Positions 1-10,546 are shown, numbered from the stretch's first letter. The stretch: 64,000 bases of DNA from Ornithodoros turicata (GCF_037126465.1 NC_088204.1:75763807-75827806); one strand, 5' to 3'. The notes: generated by a model from the letters alone, not told the origin. Made by a program: numbers and translations.

Positions 1-1
1 C

Positions 2-295
2 CGCATGCGCCTCGATGTGGCCTTTACAGCTCAGTGGCGTTACCGCTTGAGACAAATTGATTCTCCCACCTGTTGCCACTGTGGTGCTCTTGAGGATCTG
101 GAGCACATTCTTCTTCATTGCCCTCACTACGAACCTTCCCGAATGACACTCTCCGAGTCTCTTCGTCAGCTGGACTCTCGCCCTTTCTCCCTACCGAAAT
201 TGCTTGGTCCCTGGCCCAATCCAGCCCAGCAACGCTCTGCGCTCAAAGCTCTTCTGACATTTCTGGACACCATCGGACTTCGATCGTTATTGTAA
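2..295 (+). CDS. C-terminal end of a LINE ORF2 (LINE-A), 5' partial at window edge
   Basis: This frame is open from the window edge to TAA at 293-295, giving 97 codons; the first Met (position 5) is unlikely to be a true start. Counting from that Met, Cys23, Cys26, His34 and Cys39 form a C-x2-C-x7-H-x4-C knuckle (CHCG...LEHILLHC), the zinc-binding tail that follows reverse transcriptase and often RNase H in R1/I/Jockey-type non-LTR retrotransposons. The last residues (LLGPWPNPAQQR...ALLTFLDTIGL) match the end of a second LINE at 25.3-25.5 kb. The protein would help copy its own RNA at the genomic target. Catalytic domains lie outside the window. The 3' UTR and (TTG)n tail follow directly, so this is the authentic 3' end of the element. 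The family type is confident; the exact clade is not. Confidence 0.75.
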   Translation, partial: RMRLDVAFTAQWRYRLRQIDSPTCCHCGALEDLEHILLHCPHYEPSRMTLSESLRQLDSRPFSLPKLLGPWPNPAQQRSALKALLTFLDTIGLRSLL

Positions 296-408
296 AGGGG
301 CTCGTTATTTTATTCCCCCCATTCCACCAAGCACTGGGGTAGAGTATCGCCTGTTGCGATGAAACTCCCCACTCTCCAAGGCCGAAAATAAAGTTGTTGT
401 TGTTGTTA
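296..408 (+). repeat. LINE-A 3' UTR and (TTG)n tail
   Basis: This is about 110 bases of non-coding sequence after the stop codon. It holds GATGAAACTCCCCACTCTCC, an AATAAA at about 387-392, and a short (GTT)n tail. The same 3' end recurs as short 5'-truncated copies at 16994-17074 and 26535-26600, each with its own target duplication, which confirms that it is a retrotransposon terminus. Confidence 0.7.
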
Positions 409-1796
409 GCGTGCGTATATGCCATCCTATCTGTTAAGCGTTATATTACATCTTGCAAGCGAGGCTGCCAAGGCGGGAGAGCGACGTCTTGCTTCGTCCT
501 TCACACGGCCCTACACAACGCTGACGCAAGACAGCATCCGCAGCCAAACGAGCCTTTCGGGCTTGCTCCGATTCAGCTTGGCAGCGCCGTCTCACAGCCT
601 GAAGATCAATTCACAATACCGCGTTTACGGCTGCGCACAGCGTCTTACGTGTACCTTCGTTCCATCCGGAAGGATGTTCCGTTGCAATGATTCGCTGTCA
701 GCGTGCGTAACATACAAGCGCAACCGTAACCGCAGCTATGTGAATCGGCCTTCAGCCTTCTTTCGCCGCCGCTCCTCCGCGCAGCTTTCATAAAGCATGG
801 CGCTCCCACGCAGACAAGTCTGAACCTGTCGACCACCAGCGCTGCACTGCCGACGCGTCGCGTCGCGTCGCGCGTCGCACTCTCCATGCGCATCTCCTTC
901 CTTCCTTCCTTCCTTCCTTCCTTCCTTCTCCACTCACCGCGCATGCGCGCCTCACGTGGCTGCAGACCGAGACAGACCACGCCGCGATTCTTTCGTAGCG
1001 GGGACTCTATGCAGTAGTCGCATGACGTTCACGGGTCCCGCGCAGGAGAGAGAGAGAGAGAGAGAGAGAGAAATACATGATGACGATGATATGGGGATGA
1101 CTTCCCGCGCAGGAAGCTCGTTTATGACTCCCTAAAAGCATATACGGGCGTAAGCTTGACGGTTGCCGTGTCGTGCAACCTTCAAACCCATTGACTGACA
1201 GGGACTAACTGCAAGCTCGAGGTTCCTTCACTTTGACATCGGGCGACTACGTTGCCAGATGGTTACGTGCGCTACTTATATAAGGTACTCATGGTGTGGC
1301 CAAAAAGTTTTTCTGCAGGCCGAACCCCGCAGCGCGTTATGCTGTCTGACATTACATCATAGCTCATTGCAGTTCTGCTCCTACATTTGACTCAGATCTG
1401 CAAACCATTCTGCGCAATTTAAAATTATCCCCGCACTACATTAGCACTTCAACGAATGCTGTCGCTTTGCTCCTCGAGCCCTCGTTGCATCAGCACGGAG
1501 GCCGTTCTTATTATTATTTTTCTTTTCTTGAACCTCTTCCTTTTTCTTTTTTTCTTTTGAGCGTCCGTAACTGCGTGACGAAAGAATGAGAGATTATACT
1601 TTCCGTGAAGTTAATATCCTGTCGCGGTCGCAAAATCTTTCCTTTCCCATGAACCCTCAATATTGATTCTTCTCTTCTCCGAAACTAGGATTTTGTGTTC
1701 TGTTTCTCCGCAGCCCATGGTTTGCCGTTTTCGTTTAAGATTTCTGGCTTCTGTTGCCTCTTTTGTCGTACAGTTATTTATTTATTTATTTACTTT
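409..1796. other. Unassigned sequence with three simple repeats
   Basis: No gene is recognisable. It contains a CGCGT-type run at 852-878, a (TTCC)n run at 896-928 and an (AG)n run at 1045-1071. The open frames across 394-980 are short, lie on both strands and largely read through these simple repeats. Confidence 0.5.
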
Positions 1797-1806
1797 ATGC
1801 AGCTTA

Positions 1807-1863
1807 GGGTGCCTCAATACTACCTGCCTCTGCGTAGCGGTGTGAGCTGGTATTGAGGCACCC
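1807..1863. repeat. Hairpin with 14-bp perfect arms
   Basis: GGGTGCCTCAATAC at 1807-1820 is exactly complementary to 1850-1863, leaving a 29-nt loop. Weaker pairing extends outwards (GCAGCTTA against AAAGCAGC). The size is compatible with a small MITE or a pre-miRNA-like foldback. Nothing in the sequence shows transcription. Confidence 0.45.
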
Positions 1864-1872
1864 CAAAGCAGC

Positions 1873-2639
1873 TTTGTTCATAACGCCATCTTGTTGCCAG
1901 AGAGGAACAAGATTCTGCATTACAATGTTCCCCTAACAATACCGGAAATAGCAGGAAGTTGACGGACGGAGCGACGAATAAAGTATCCGCGCCTTTGCGA
2001 TAGAGCCAATAAGGCTATGCTAGATACTTCGATATTGAGGGATCTTGCTGTGTGAGTGCTTTCTTCTTCTTTTTTGCTTTGCGGCACAGTTCCCTGTGAA
2101 GTAGGCCCAGGGCGTACAAACAGGTCACGTTGGCGGCGTAGTAACAGTTTGTTGCTTGTAAACCCAACGCAACGAGTTATATAGGGAACTCTATATATAT
2201 TTTTTTAATTTGCCAGTAAAATTGTGGTAAAATAGCTCGAGGCGACGTCTCGGGCTCCAGTTTCTCTAGCAACAGTGATCTATGTTCCCCGACTGGGTTG
2301 CTGCTCATGATGACTACGTAGACGACTTATTTCGTTTTAAACACAGCATGATGCGCATGCAATGTAGTTATCCCGCCGCACTTGACGAGCAATACACACT
2401 TGGTGGAGACTTCGACACAGTGCTGCGTGTAATTTTTAATTTTAATTTTCAAAAAAAAAAATATTCCACGCTGTCCCATGGTCTCGAGGACGGTAGCCGA
2501 CGAAAAGTCAGCTTGGGTCGGTGGCGTGCATCGAACCTACACAGCTCTCTGATTGCAGAGCAGATCTGTTCCCAACTATATCAACTTGATATCACTTCAA
2601 GAGAAGATCAGACGACCCAGGTTCGATTCTTGGCGTCAG
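1873..2639. other. Unassigned, with a SINE core fragment and tRNA-like B-box remnants
   Basis: Positions 2082-2115 match the core shared by SINE-A and SINE-B (CGGCACAGTTCCC...GGCCCAGG). Two isolated B-box-like motifs occur, GGTTCGATTCT near 2618 on + and GTAGGTTCGATGC on - near 2517-2530. These look like decayed SINE heads. The 154-codon frame at 2282-2746 runs into the SINE and is not treated as a gene. Confidence 0.4.
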
Positions 2640-2885
2640 CACCGGTGGTGGTGGTTGTGAAAGGGCTCGCCGTCGTCGGCCTCACAGAGGCGGGCAACGT
2701 CACGACTGACGCCCTGGGGGAATGTGCGTCGTGGGCCGACTTCTAAGGGAACTGTGCCGACATATGACTGAAGGGTCTGAGGAAAACCCAGGACAAACCC
2801 AAGACAGCACAGACAGCGCCGGGATTCGAACCCGGGTACCTCCCAGTCTCGACGTGACATGGCCAGCTCGCAGCCAGCTTTGCGC
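2640..2885 (-). repeat. SINE-A, tRNA-derived, nearly full length
   Basis: Read on the minus strand this has a tRNA-like head with the B box GGTTCGAATCC (2822-2832 region), then the core TCGGCACAGTTCCC..GAAGTCGGCCCA.GACGCAC, then a family-specific 3' part with GACGTTGCCCGCCTCTGTG. The same order is seen on the plus strand at 4383-4630. It would be transcribed by RNA polymerase III from the internal boxes and moved by LINE machinery. It encodes no protein. Confidence 0.7.
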
Positions 2886-3071
2886 AGTGGCGGTGCCGAA
2901 GCTTGTGAAGGTCAACTATACCCAATCATATTGACGTGCTGCTTTCTTGCTCCAACGACGTACCCACTCGTACGTGTACCCAGCCACCATTCATCGCAGC
3001 GTGAGCCATATTATCCAGTGTTAGTTGACCGTCGATAACGTGGCTTCCGAAGTACCGTGTCTACCCAACAG

Positions 3072-3224
3072 CTCCTAGATAGCAGAAGGCTTGCCCACGT
3101 GACATAGCGTAACACGGGAAGGCATGCTGTGGATGCTGCTATGACGTCAATGAAAGTGCAGCTCGCAAAGCTCACGCAGGCCTCCGTGGGCTGGGCAGTG
3201 CGCAGGCCTTCTACTATCTAGGAG
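3072..3224. repeat. Short MITE-like element with 19-bp terminal inverted repeats
   Basis: CTCCTAGATAGCAGAAGGC at 3072-3090 is the inverse of 3206-3224 with one mismatch. The interior has no coding capacity. A related end (TTATCTAGAAAGTGTTG) is visible at 4260-4277, which suggests a second diverged copy spanning about 4110-4277. No target duplication could be fixed. Confidence 0.45.
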
Positions 3225-3251
3225 GTGTTGGTCTACCGCACCAACACCTCC
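3221..3251. repeat. Perfect 12-bp hairpin with 7-nt loop
   Basis: GGAGGTGTTGGT (3221-3232) pairs without mismatch with ACCAACACCTCC (3240-3251) around the loop CTACCGC. It overlaps the right end of the preceding inverted-repeat element by four bases. It may be part of that element's terminus or an independent structure. Confidence 0.5.
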
Positions 3252-3520
3252 TGTAGACAACAGGGATGGCCTCAACACGTTTTCAATAACGTCACGCACC
3301 TGGCTAGGCTGCCATAGATTTTCAGTGAGGGAGATTTTTCTCTTCTTCGCTCTTTCTGTGACGTCACATCTATCTATCGCCAACAGCCACAGTAGGGCCA
3401 GGTGCGTGACGTCAATCGAAAGAGTGCAGAGGCCTTGGGCACGTTAAGCAGCGGCTCTGCAGAGCGCGCGGCGTCCACTCTGTCCCTCCCGCTCTGGAGC
3501 CGCTGGTAAACGGGTTTTAA

Positions 3521-3962
3521 TGGCGAATTCGGGTGGCCATTTCGCGGCAGCACGGCCTAACACTCGGAAATTGCTACTTCGGCGCCCGAGCTGGGTCACG
3601 TGACCGTTTCCACCCGAACCTGAGTTCCTGGAATCTAGCGGTTTTAGTCACTTGGATTACGCTCACAGCATCCCGGTCGCCCGTCTTCGGGTTCCGTCGT
3701 CTGCTAAACCACGTGAACTGTGACGTGCGGGCCAATGAAAGCACTCGCCAGCTTTGTAGTGTGACGTCACCGGATATAATTGGGCAAACCGCTGCTCGAT
3801 TGTTTCGAGACCGAGCGAAAAAGAGTGCTAGACGGCAAATTTCTGGTGCTCGGAAAGGTGCCACGCAAACATGCGAAATTACTTCGCTTTGACCAAGCGA
3901 ACATGACAGCTCGGGATCTGGAAAAAATAAAGTTACCACGAAATGGCCACCAGAATTCGCCA
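3521..3962. mobile_element. Non-autonomous DNA transposon, PIF/Harbinger-like (TAA target)
   Basis: The ends are inverted: TGGCGAATTC at 3521-3530 and GAATTCGCCA at 3953-3962, with further pairing GGTGGCCATTTCG inside. TAA sits immediately outside both ends (3518-3520 and 3963-3965), matching the 3-bp TWA target typical of PIF/Harbinger. The 442-bp interior has no transposase; its open frames lie on both strands and resemble no protein I know. It also holds one copy of the 10-mer GTCGTCTGCT. Confidence 0.6.
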
Positions 3963-4382
3963 TAAGCGTAGAGAACGTTGCGTGTGCACGTGACGTGTGC
4001 AAAGCGCCTCTAGACCACTGGGTGTCCCTGAATGTTCTTTTCGGGAATGTTCGTCATCTGATCCGGCTGTCTGCAGTCTTAAAAGGATTATTTAAGGTGC
4101 AAGTGGGTCTAACCGGAGAGGAGGATGAGGAGCGCGAGAAGCACTCCGACTTGTGAGTAGGAGCGCGGGAGCACCACACTCCTCAAGAGGAAATGTCCCG
4201 TTCAGTAAAAGGGAGCGCGCTCCATGCGCTCCGGAGTCCTCCACTGGACGCGCTCCTTCTCTGTTATCTAGAAAGTGTTGATCGCACCCAACGAAAATAT
4301 AAGATTCTGAGTAAGGCGCACTTCCATATTGGTTCCTGTAGGTATAGTATCTTCCCGGTGACGTTATCAAGCTTCTGCTGAT

Positions 4383-4630
4383 ATCGCGTGATACCAGCTC
4401 GCGTATAGCTCAGTGCTCGCGTAACGAGACTGGGAGGTACACGGGTTCGAATCCCGGCTTGGCTTGGCTTTCTGTGGTTTTTCTTGGGTCTTCCTCAAAC
4501 GCTGTCAAGATATAGGTCGGCACAGTTCCCTTAGAAGTCGGCCCAGGACGCACTTCCCCAAGAACGTTAGTCGTGATGTTGCTCACTTCTGTGAGGCCGA
4601 CAACGGCGCGCTCTTTCACTAGCGTCATCT
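4383..4630 (+). repeat. SINE-A, tRNA-derived, plus-strand copy
   Basis: The head contains a B box GGTTCGAATCC at 4444-4454 and an A-box-like TATAGCTCAGTG near 4405. The core TCGGCACAGTTCCC..GAAGTCGGCCCAGGACGCAC follows, then the family-specific tail with GTCGTGATGTTGCTC and TGTGAGGCCGAC. It is the inverse-orientation partner of 2640-2885. Confidence 0.7.
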
Positions 4631-5546
4631 GCTCATATTCTCTATTATCATCGCACAATGTATGATGGGTTTTGAGGCGTGGGGGATGTCTATTATAAGA
4701 GAGGGAGAGATAAAAAAAAGCGACTTCAGATCCACTTCTAATCTCATTCATATCAATACCGCCGCTTCCATGCTTGCCCAGACAAAACCGCAAGATACAA
4801 AGAGATCACATCCTCAAATTGTATGCGGGGTTTCTCATATAGATAAGCGAACAACGGCAGCGACTATTGGGCCCTGCAATATTGATCCCCCGATGGGAAG
4901 CTTTCACGGGATGATCACGCCAGCGCGGCCGGAGGAGCCGAAAAGAAGATGTGCGCTGAAAAACAACAGGATACATTATTGATATATGGTTTCCATAAGC
5001 CCGTAGAATCCACGCAATATCCACAGTAATAACCTTTATGGGAGGAGCCAGTCTAGAGCTCCCGAAAGTTGTTTCCAATTTGCGGAATCGCGTTCGCTCT
5101 CGGTTAAATTGTTGGAGCCTTCTTGTCGTTCCTTTGTTTGTTTACTTGTTTGCTTTTCTCCGTCAACAACGGCAGTTCCAACGCTTTATTAAGACCGTCA
5201 TATATATATATATATATATAAACATTTCAAAATATATTAATCTTTATAGCTACAAGCGTATTGTTGTGGCGGCTTCAAACAATAATTGCACGTTTTGGAT
5301 AGAAAACACTTTTGTTCGCTTATTACGAACAAAGCATTCGATTTCAGTTTACATTTCAAGTTCGATAGCGTTGGGACCTCAACGATATTACAAGGAAGGT
5401 TGAGTTAGCGTTGCAACGAGTAAAGCCTTTATTTTGTGCGAAAACGTAAGGCGGAAATAATGTGCCTTATAAAACGTTACATTGATCTCGGATAAAATTC
5501 GTGTTTCTCTAATACATTTTTTAGTAGATGAGGTCTTATCGTAGAA
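4631..5546. other. Unassigned sequence with a (TA)n run
   Basis: No gene or repeat family is recognised apart from a (TA)n tract at about 5199-5222. Open frames of 90-121 codons occur on both strands and show no family features. Confidence 0.4.
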
Positions 5547-5550
5547 TATA

Positions 5551-6336
5551 CAGGGTGTCCACCGTAACTCTAGAAGTAATTTTTAAACATAGAAAAATCA
5601 CTTTTTCCCAGTTTTAACCAATGGCGATATACTCTACGCCTAAATGCACACCTTAAGTGGGCACAGGCAAGCTTCTGTGCCGATGCATTAATTAACTTTC
5701 GCTAATTAACTTTTTAATCATCAACGATAGAAGATTGATCCAATGAGAACATCGAATCCCTTGGAGTCACTGGTAACATTGCCGTTTTCAGAACAAAAAT
5801 CGAGACAGTTATAGCGCGAGGAAAGGGACTGGAAATAAGGCGATCTGGTGGTCGTTTTTCGACGCTGAAGTGGAAGCGCTCCCGTTTTCCTTTCCTCTGT
5901 ATGCGGGGGAGGGAAAACACTGTCGCATGGGGGACAGATTGCGTGGGGACAGATTGGATGCGACAGCTTTTTCTCACCCCCGCATACACAGGAAAATGAA
6001 AACGGGATGGCTTCTACTTGAGCGCCAAAAAATGACCACCAGAGCACCTTATTTCCAGACCCTTTCCTCGCGCTATAACTGCCTCAGTTGTTGTTCTGAA
6101 AACGGTAACGTTACCAGTGTCCCCAAGGGATCCGATGTTCTCATTGGGTCAATCTTCTATCGTTGATAATTAAAAAGTTAATTAACGAACGTTAATTAAT
6201 GCATCGCCACAGAAGCTTGCCTGGGCCATCTTAAGGTGGGCCTTTAGGCGCAGACTACATTGCCATTGGTTAAAACTAGGAAAACTCGATTTTTCTATTT
6301 TTAAAAATTACTTCTAGAGTTACGGTGGACACCCTG
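5551..6336. mobile_element. Long palindromic foldback element (family FB1), complete
   Basis: The 786-bp unit begins CAGGGTGTCCACCGTAAC and ends with its inverse. TATA lies directly outside each end (5547-5550 and 6337-6340), a TA-type target duplication. The two arms, each about 390 bp, are inverted copies of each other along nearly their whole length, meeting near 5945. The arms contain frames that read similarly from both ends (5714-6047 minus, 5870-6166 plus) but match no protein. A half-element of the same family lies at 13878-14301. It is probably mobilised by a Tc1/mariner-type transposase that is not present here. Confidence 0.7.
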
Positions 6337-6585
6337 TATATTTTATTAAACGAATAACTAACAGCATGGCGGAGTGGATACAAAATTTTGTAATACAGTC
6401 TAGACAGCAAGGTGGCGACGAGGAACATCTCGACAGGTGAGCCACCTACGTGAACATCTTAGCTGGCACAAGTACGCTGCTGATGTTATAGACGGAAAAC
6501 GTTATGCACTATCCAGGACTGGGCATGCCGTCCTACAAATTTACCATGCGTTCATTCATCACATTTAGGTTATGCATTACGGGTA

Positions 6586-7127
6586 CAGTCAACCCTCGAT
6601 TTATGAACACCCTCGGTTCCCGGAAAAAAATCATTCATAAATCGAGGGATTCATAAATCGAAAGTTCCGTTAAGTCTGTACTATCGAGCTGATGAAACAG
6701 TATTTGCGAGTTGGGATTGTGTTTGTAATGCAATATAATGTGTAATTTTGCTTTCGACCACGCCTTCTGCTGTACACTTGGTCATCCCTAATGCGTCCCT
6801 GGAAAACCCGTTTGTTGTTCGGATTTCGAGGGGTTAAAAACCCAGGGTGCAATACCTGGAAAAAGTTTCGTTCGTTCCGGCATCATTCCTAAGACCAAGG
6901 AGTACTCCCTTTGAAGATTTCTGTTGACCTCGGAACTATCCGTTCATAAATGGAGGGCAAAAACGCTGGGCAACTCCTAGTTGCGTCCCAGAAATTCCAT
7001 TCATTATTCGGATATCGAGGTTCGTAAAACGAGGGAAAAATATCAGTAAAAAGTTTCGTTCCTCGTACTCTTGTTCATAAAACGAAGGAATTCATAAATC
7101 GAAGGTTCATAAAATGAGGGTTGACTG
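6586..7127. mobile_element. Tigger/pogo-like non-autonomous transposon
   Basis: The ends are CAGTCAACCCTCG (6586) and CGAGGGTTGACTG-like sequence (to 7127), with TA on both outer sides (6584-6585, 7128-7129). The CAGT..CCCTCG terminus and TA target fit the pogo/Tigger branch of Tc1/mariner. The 542-bp interior repeats motifs such as TTCATAAATCGAGG several times near both ends, as sub-terminal repeats do. There is no transposase coding. Confidence 0.65.
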
Positions 7128-7230
7128 TACATGGGCTAACGTATCGAACCGTCCTTCAACCACTTCAAATAGTTCAAAAGAGAGCTTCGCGGAACATGCT
7201 TAAAGATGCCTTCGAACGAAGCAATAGTGA

Positions 7231-7372
7231 GTTTTAGGATATCGTACGCTGTCGTCTTTGCGTACGCAAACGATAACGTTGGTGGTTCTGAGCACGCGCA
7301 AAACACAAGCGGAGCTTTGCGTATGGCGCGGAACCACGTACGCAAAGGCGACAGCGTACTTTATACTAAAAC
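7231..7372. repeat. MITE of the CGTACGC family
   Basis: The 142-bp element has arms GTTTTAGGATATCGTACGCT and its inverse ending in ATACTAAAAC. It contains CTTTGCGTACGCA and related alternating motifs. Similar arms and interior occur at 34455-34690. No target duplication was resolved. Confidence 0.55.
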
Positions 7373-8394
7373 TTAATAACTACTTTCGCGTCTTCTTTGT
7401 TGTCGGTACATTTTCACCCTTTTGGAACATAAGGTCCCCTCGCTTGTATATTGTTTCATGTATGGCTCGTACCCCTCACAAAGTTCAGTTGTAACAGTTC
7501 GGTTGTTCTCTACGCCGTGTACAAACTACGGACTGCATGAGCTAAGTTACATTCGTAAAAAAAAAAAAAAAAAATGAATTGTCTTCCATTAAGTGTAGGA
7601 AAATTAAATCATAATTTTGCATTTCGAAAGCATTTGAAGGAGCTATTTCTGTCTGAGCAATAGCGCTATACTTGTTCAATGATAGTGTGTATTATACATA
7701 CTCTACGGCTATTTTATTTATATTTTTTATGTGTAGTATCTACGTAAGCCCGTAGTAGCATATTGTTTGTTTGTTTTTTCTTTCTTTTTTTTAAGGTGTG
7801 GATTATACATCAGTGTACCTAGTTCTAGTTATTTCCTGTTCCACGTCAATTTTATGTTTAGCTGTTGAAGTGGCAGTGTTGAGATTATTAATCCCTCAGT
7901 ATATATACCTCGCACATCACTTGCTTTATGTCGTGTATATTCGATGACGATATTCTAGACACATGTGATGCCTAGCCGTCCTACCTTAATATCCGTAATA
8001 TAAATGAGTACAAATAAATAAAAAAATCCAGAATCCACCATGATAGACACGCTGTTGCCCTAACGTGTTACGACCGGTATCTCGCACAAGTTCCGCGCGC
8101 AGTTTTCACATGTAGCAGTAAAAGGTTTACACGATACAGTACCACTTCCTTACGGAATAAGCAGCAGCCCAAACACACTAGATGATAGCAGACACGACGA
8201 ACTCACATGACACACGGAGCTGAGAAGAAAAGACTCGACTTGGATTGGATTGGATTGGATTGGGTTGGATTGGATGTGAGGAATGCTGAGACGAAGGGGC
8301 TTTCATGCGTTGAACGGCCATTGCTGTACCTATCATGGCGGTTCCCGGACGTGGACTTTGAGAGAGGACATCCACTACGCACTATTTTGTTTGT
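7373..8394. other. Unassigned AT-rich sequence with a (ATTGG)n repeat
   Basis: I see no gene. Features are a poly-A run at about 7557-7574, T-rich stretches, and a pentanucleotide repeat (ATTGG)n at 8238-8277 that gives a biased reading frame on the plus strand. Confidence 0.4.
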
Positions 8395-8535
8395 CTCCCC
8401 CGAAGTCGGCCCACAACGCGTACCAGCCTCCCCCCACCCGTATGTTCCTCATTCCTGCTGTCCTCTTTCTCTTTCTCTCTCTCTCTTCGAGTCTGCACGT
8501 CGCTTATGGTCACATTTGCATCTCGTTGCTAACAC
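8395..8535 (+). repeat. SINE-B, 5'-truncated copy
   Basis: It starts within the core (GAAGTCGGCCCACAACGCG) and carries the SINE-B tail: CATTCCTGCTGTCCTC, then GTCTGCACGTCGCTTATGG and GCTAACACGGAAT at the end. The tRNA head is missing. The middle of the tail has been replaced by a (CT)n expansion. Confidence 0.55.
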
Positions 8536-8632
8536 GGAATCCATAAGAAAATAAGTAGTAAGAGGGAGAGGAGGCAATAAGCAGGCCTTCTGCATCTAGG
8601 TGGCGTTGCCCTTGGCAAGTAGTCCGAAAAGC

Positions 8633-8712
8633 AGATGCCAGCGTGGTCGAATTGGTCGAGGCGCTCGACCGGTAATCGAGAGAAGCCTGGTTTAAATCCC
8701 GTCGCTGTCGCT
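8633..8712 (+). repeat. tRNA-like SINE head or degenerate tRNA pseudogene (SINE-D)
   Basis: The order resembles a tRNA: an acceptor-like GCCAGCG..CGCTGTC pair, an A-box-like region TGGTCGAATTGGTCGAGG, an anticodon-like stem CTCGA/TCGAG around CCGGTAA, and a B-box-like GGTTTAAATCC. The T stem is mispaired and one acceptor pair is broken, so a working tRNA is unlikely. Oligo-T follows soon after, as for an RNA polymerase III transcript. Confidence 0.45.
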
Positions 8713-8720
8713 CGCTTTTT

Positions 8721-9544
8721 CGATGACTGTCATACCTCAACTGTTCACGTTCCCAGGCAACTCGAGGCTTGTGCTGTGTTTGTCTGTTTGTACACGCCGG
8801 CCTCAGGACAATTATTGTCCACCACGTTTCAGTGTACCAACCAACACGTTCTACACCTTCTCACACCCCTAATATATTTTACGAATGCCTCTAGAATGTT
8901 CCTTTTTCTTCTTCTTCTTTTTTTTTTCTGAGCACAAATATCACTAAACGGAAATCTTTCCCTCACGAATGTCGCGCAACTGTTGCATTATATCCAGTAC
9001 GCATATATAAATGTGCGGCGAAGTTATCACTCATGCCAAAAAAGAGAAACCCCCAGTGACTTTAGAGACAATGCATCTTGTCTGGTAGTATCAGGGAACC
9101 CGTCATAGAGTCCCCCAGAACAATAACTTATTAACTCCTACACGTATGCTCATGAATGGAGATCACTGGATCGCGCATGAATATGTATCCGCGTGGGCCC
9201 AGGGGAGCCATTGGTGCGCGGTTGCGTAATGCCATGGGAGCTCGAGCAGCTGTCCAGGTATTGTGATACGGCGCCGATATTGCTTTTATGTGCTAGCAAC
9301 ACTGGGATTTTTTTTTTTTTCGTGGATTATCAACGAGGAATGCATTTGCATGCCATAGAATATTATGTGCCAGAAATGGAGGAAGCGTCTGGATACATAT
9401 GAAATATAGTTTGCCGCTCAGGAACGGTGAGTTTCTTTTTCTCTTTTTTAACTCTACCAACGATTGCACGTGCAATTCTGCATTTTGTTCCGCGTGAAAA
9501 GGAAAAACCCACGCTTGTGGGTGGTGAAAAAACACTCCGCGCGC
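8721..9544. other. Unassigned sequence
   Basis: No gene, repeat family or strong structure is recognised apart from T-rich runs near 8905-8930 and 9305-9321. Confidence 0.35.
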
Positions 9545-9569
9545 TGGAGATTTCCGGAGCACGTTAAAG

Positions 9570-9811
9570 TAGAGTCACTAAATAAGCTACGCTTCAGAGT
9601 ATCGACACTGAGGCAAAAAGAGCCGCCATGTTGTTTCGGATGACCTCCAGCCCCACCTCTATTTTGGCAGTAGAAATAGATGAAGATGAAGTTCAGCAGT
9701 GGAAGAAGACAACACTTCGAAGAGCGCTAAATGGATGGCGCTGGAGGTCATCCGAAACAACATGGCGGCTCAGTGTCGATACTCTGAAGCGTAGCTTATT
9801 TAGTGACTCTA
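9570..9811. mobile_element. hAT-like MITE with 8-bp target duplication
   Basis: The 242-bp element has arms of about 80 bp that are perfect inverted copies apart from a roughly 10-nt difference near 9620. It begins TAGAGTCACTAAATAAGC and ends with the inverse. CGTTAAAG is duplicated exactly on both sides (9562-9569 and 9812-9819). An 8-bp duplication plus a TAGAG-type end is the hAT pattern. The interior has no transposase. Confidence 0.75.
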
Positions 9812-9832
9812 CGTTAAAGAATCCCAGGTGGT

Positions 9833-9880
9833 TGCCTTTCCTTTCTTTTTTTCAATAAACATAACCCCCCCCCCCCCCCC
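9833..9880 (+). mobile_element. Very short 5'-truncated LINE-E tail with poly-C
   Basis: CTTTTTTTCAATAAACATAA followed by a run of about 16 C matches the 3' end of LINE-E at 25640-25685. CAGGTGGT lies on both sides (9825-9832 and about 9880-9887), so this is a separate, strongly truncated LINE insertion into SINE-C. Confidence 0.6.
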
Positions 9881-9980
9881 AGGTGGTCGAAATTGTCCGT
9901 GATCCCACCCTGTTGCATATGCAGCATGGATAGCAACACAAAGATAGACGAACTAGCATTACGCATAAATCTACTCACAA

Positions 9981-10002
9981 CTATTATTATTATTATTATT
10001 AT
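9981..10002. repeat. (TTA)n microsatellite
   Basis: A run of ATT units about 22 bases long. Confidence 0.7.
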
Positions 10003-10483
10003 ATAACTCACTGCGCCGTGTTTTCACCGGTGCAATCGTGCACTGGGCAAACGTTCTGTGGACGCACTAATTCTCCTCACCTGAGGGTTCTTCGACAAGG
10101 CGGTCACGACAGATCGGTTTCATTCAGAAGGTTTTCCTCGGGTTCAGCTTCTTACGTTCATTCCCTTTGCCTTCGAAGTGGGGACGCTAAAGGACTATAG
10201 CTACGCTCCTCCCGCTCCTCGCTTACGTTTTGAAGGTAAGACAATCGTAAGAGTTTGAGACGTTGTTGTTGCCAGAACAGTTCGTAGGAAGCTACGCGCC
10301 TTTTATGCAATTAATTTATTTGATATTATATGATTTATGATATATGATATGATTTATTTGATAGCCATGGTCTTTGGAGGCTAGATAATTCATATACTGT
10401 TTTATTACATGTAAACGACGGAGAATAGAATTCTAGAGTGACTCGAGGTTTCTTTTTTTTTTTGTTTTTTTTTTCTTTTTACT

Positions 10484-10546
10484 CCGTGTTAGCGCCGCGA
10501 AGCAGCGTGGCTGTGAGCGTCGTACGGACGGGGACAGACGTCTCAG
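10484..10546 (-). repeat. SINE-B 3' tail fragment
   Basis: GTGTTAGCGCCGCGAAGCAG followed by a CGTACGGACGGGGACAGAC-like stretch is the inverse of the SINE-B 3' end, as in the full copy at 52767-53055. It is preceded on this side by an oligo-T block, which is the minus-strand tail. Confidence 0.6.

Larger units (their letters stand above)
9545..9911 (+). repeat. SINE-C remnant, host of two nested insertions
   Basis: Read without its two insertions this segment carries the SINE-C stretch CACGTTAAAGAAyCC.CAGGTGG, matching the full SINE-C at 21783-22044. It is split first by a hAT-like MITE (9570-9811) and again by a LINE-E tail (about 9833-9880), each with its own target duplication. The remainder (TCGAAATTGTCCGTGATCCC) continues to about 9911. 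Confidence 0.5.

Noticed and set aside
2282..2746. 154-codon plus frame
   Set aside because: Its second half lies in SINE-A sequence and the first half has no features.
8633..8712. A functional tRNA gene
   Set aside because: The T stem is mispaired and an acceptor pair is broken, so it is treated as a SINE head or pseudogene.
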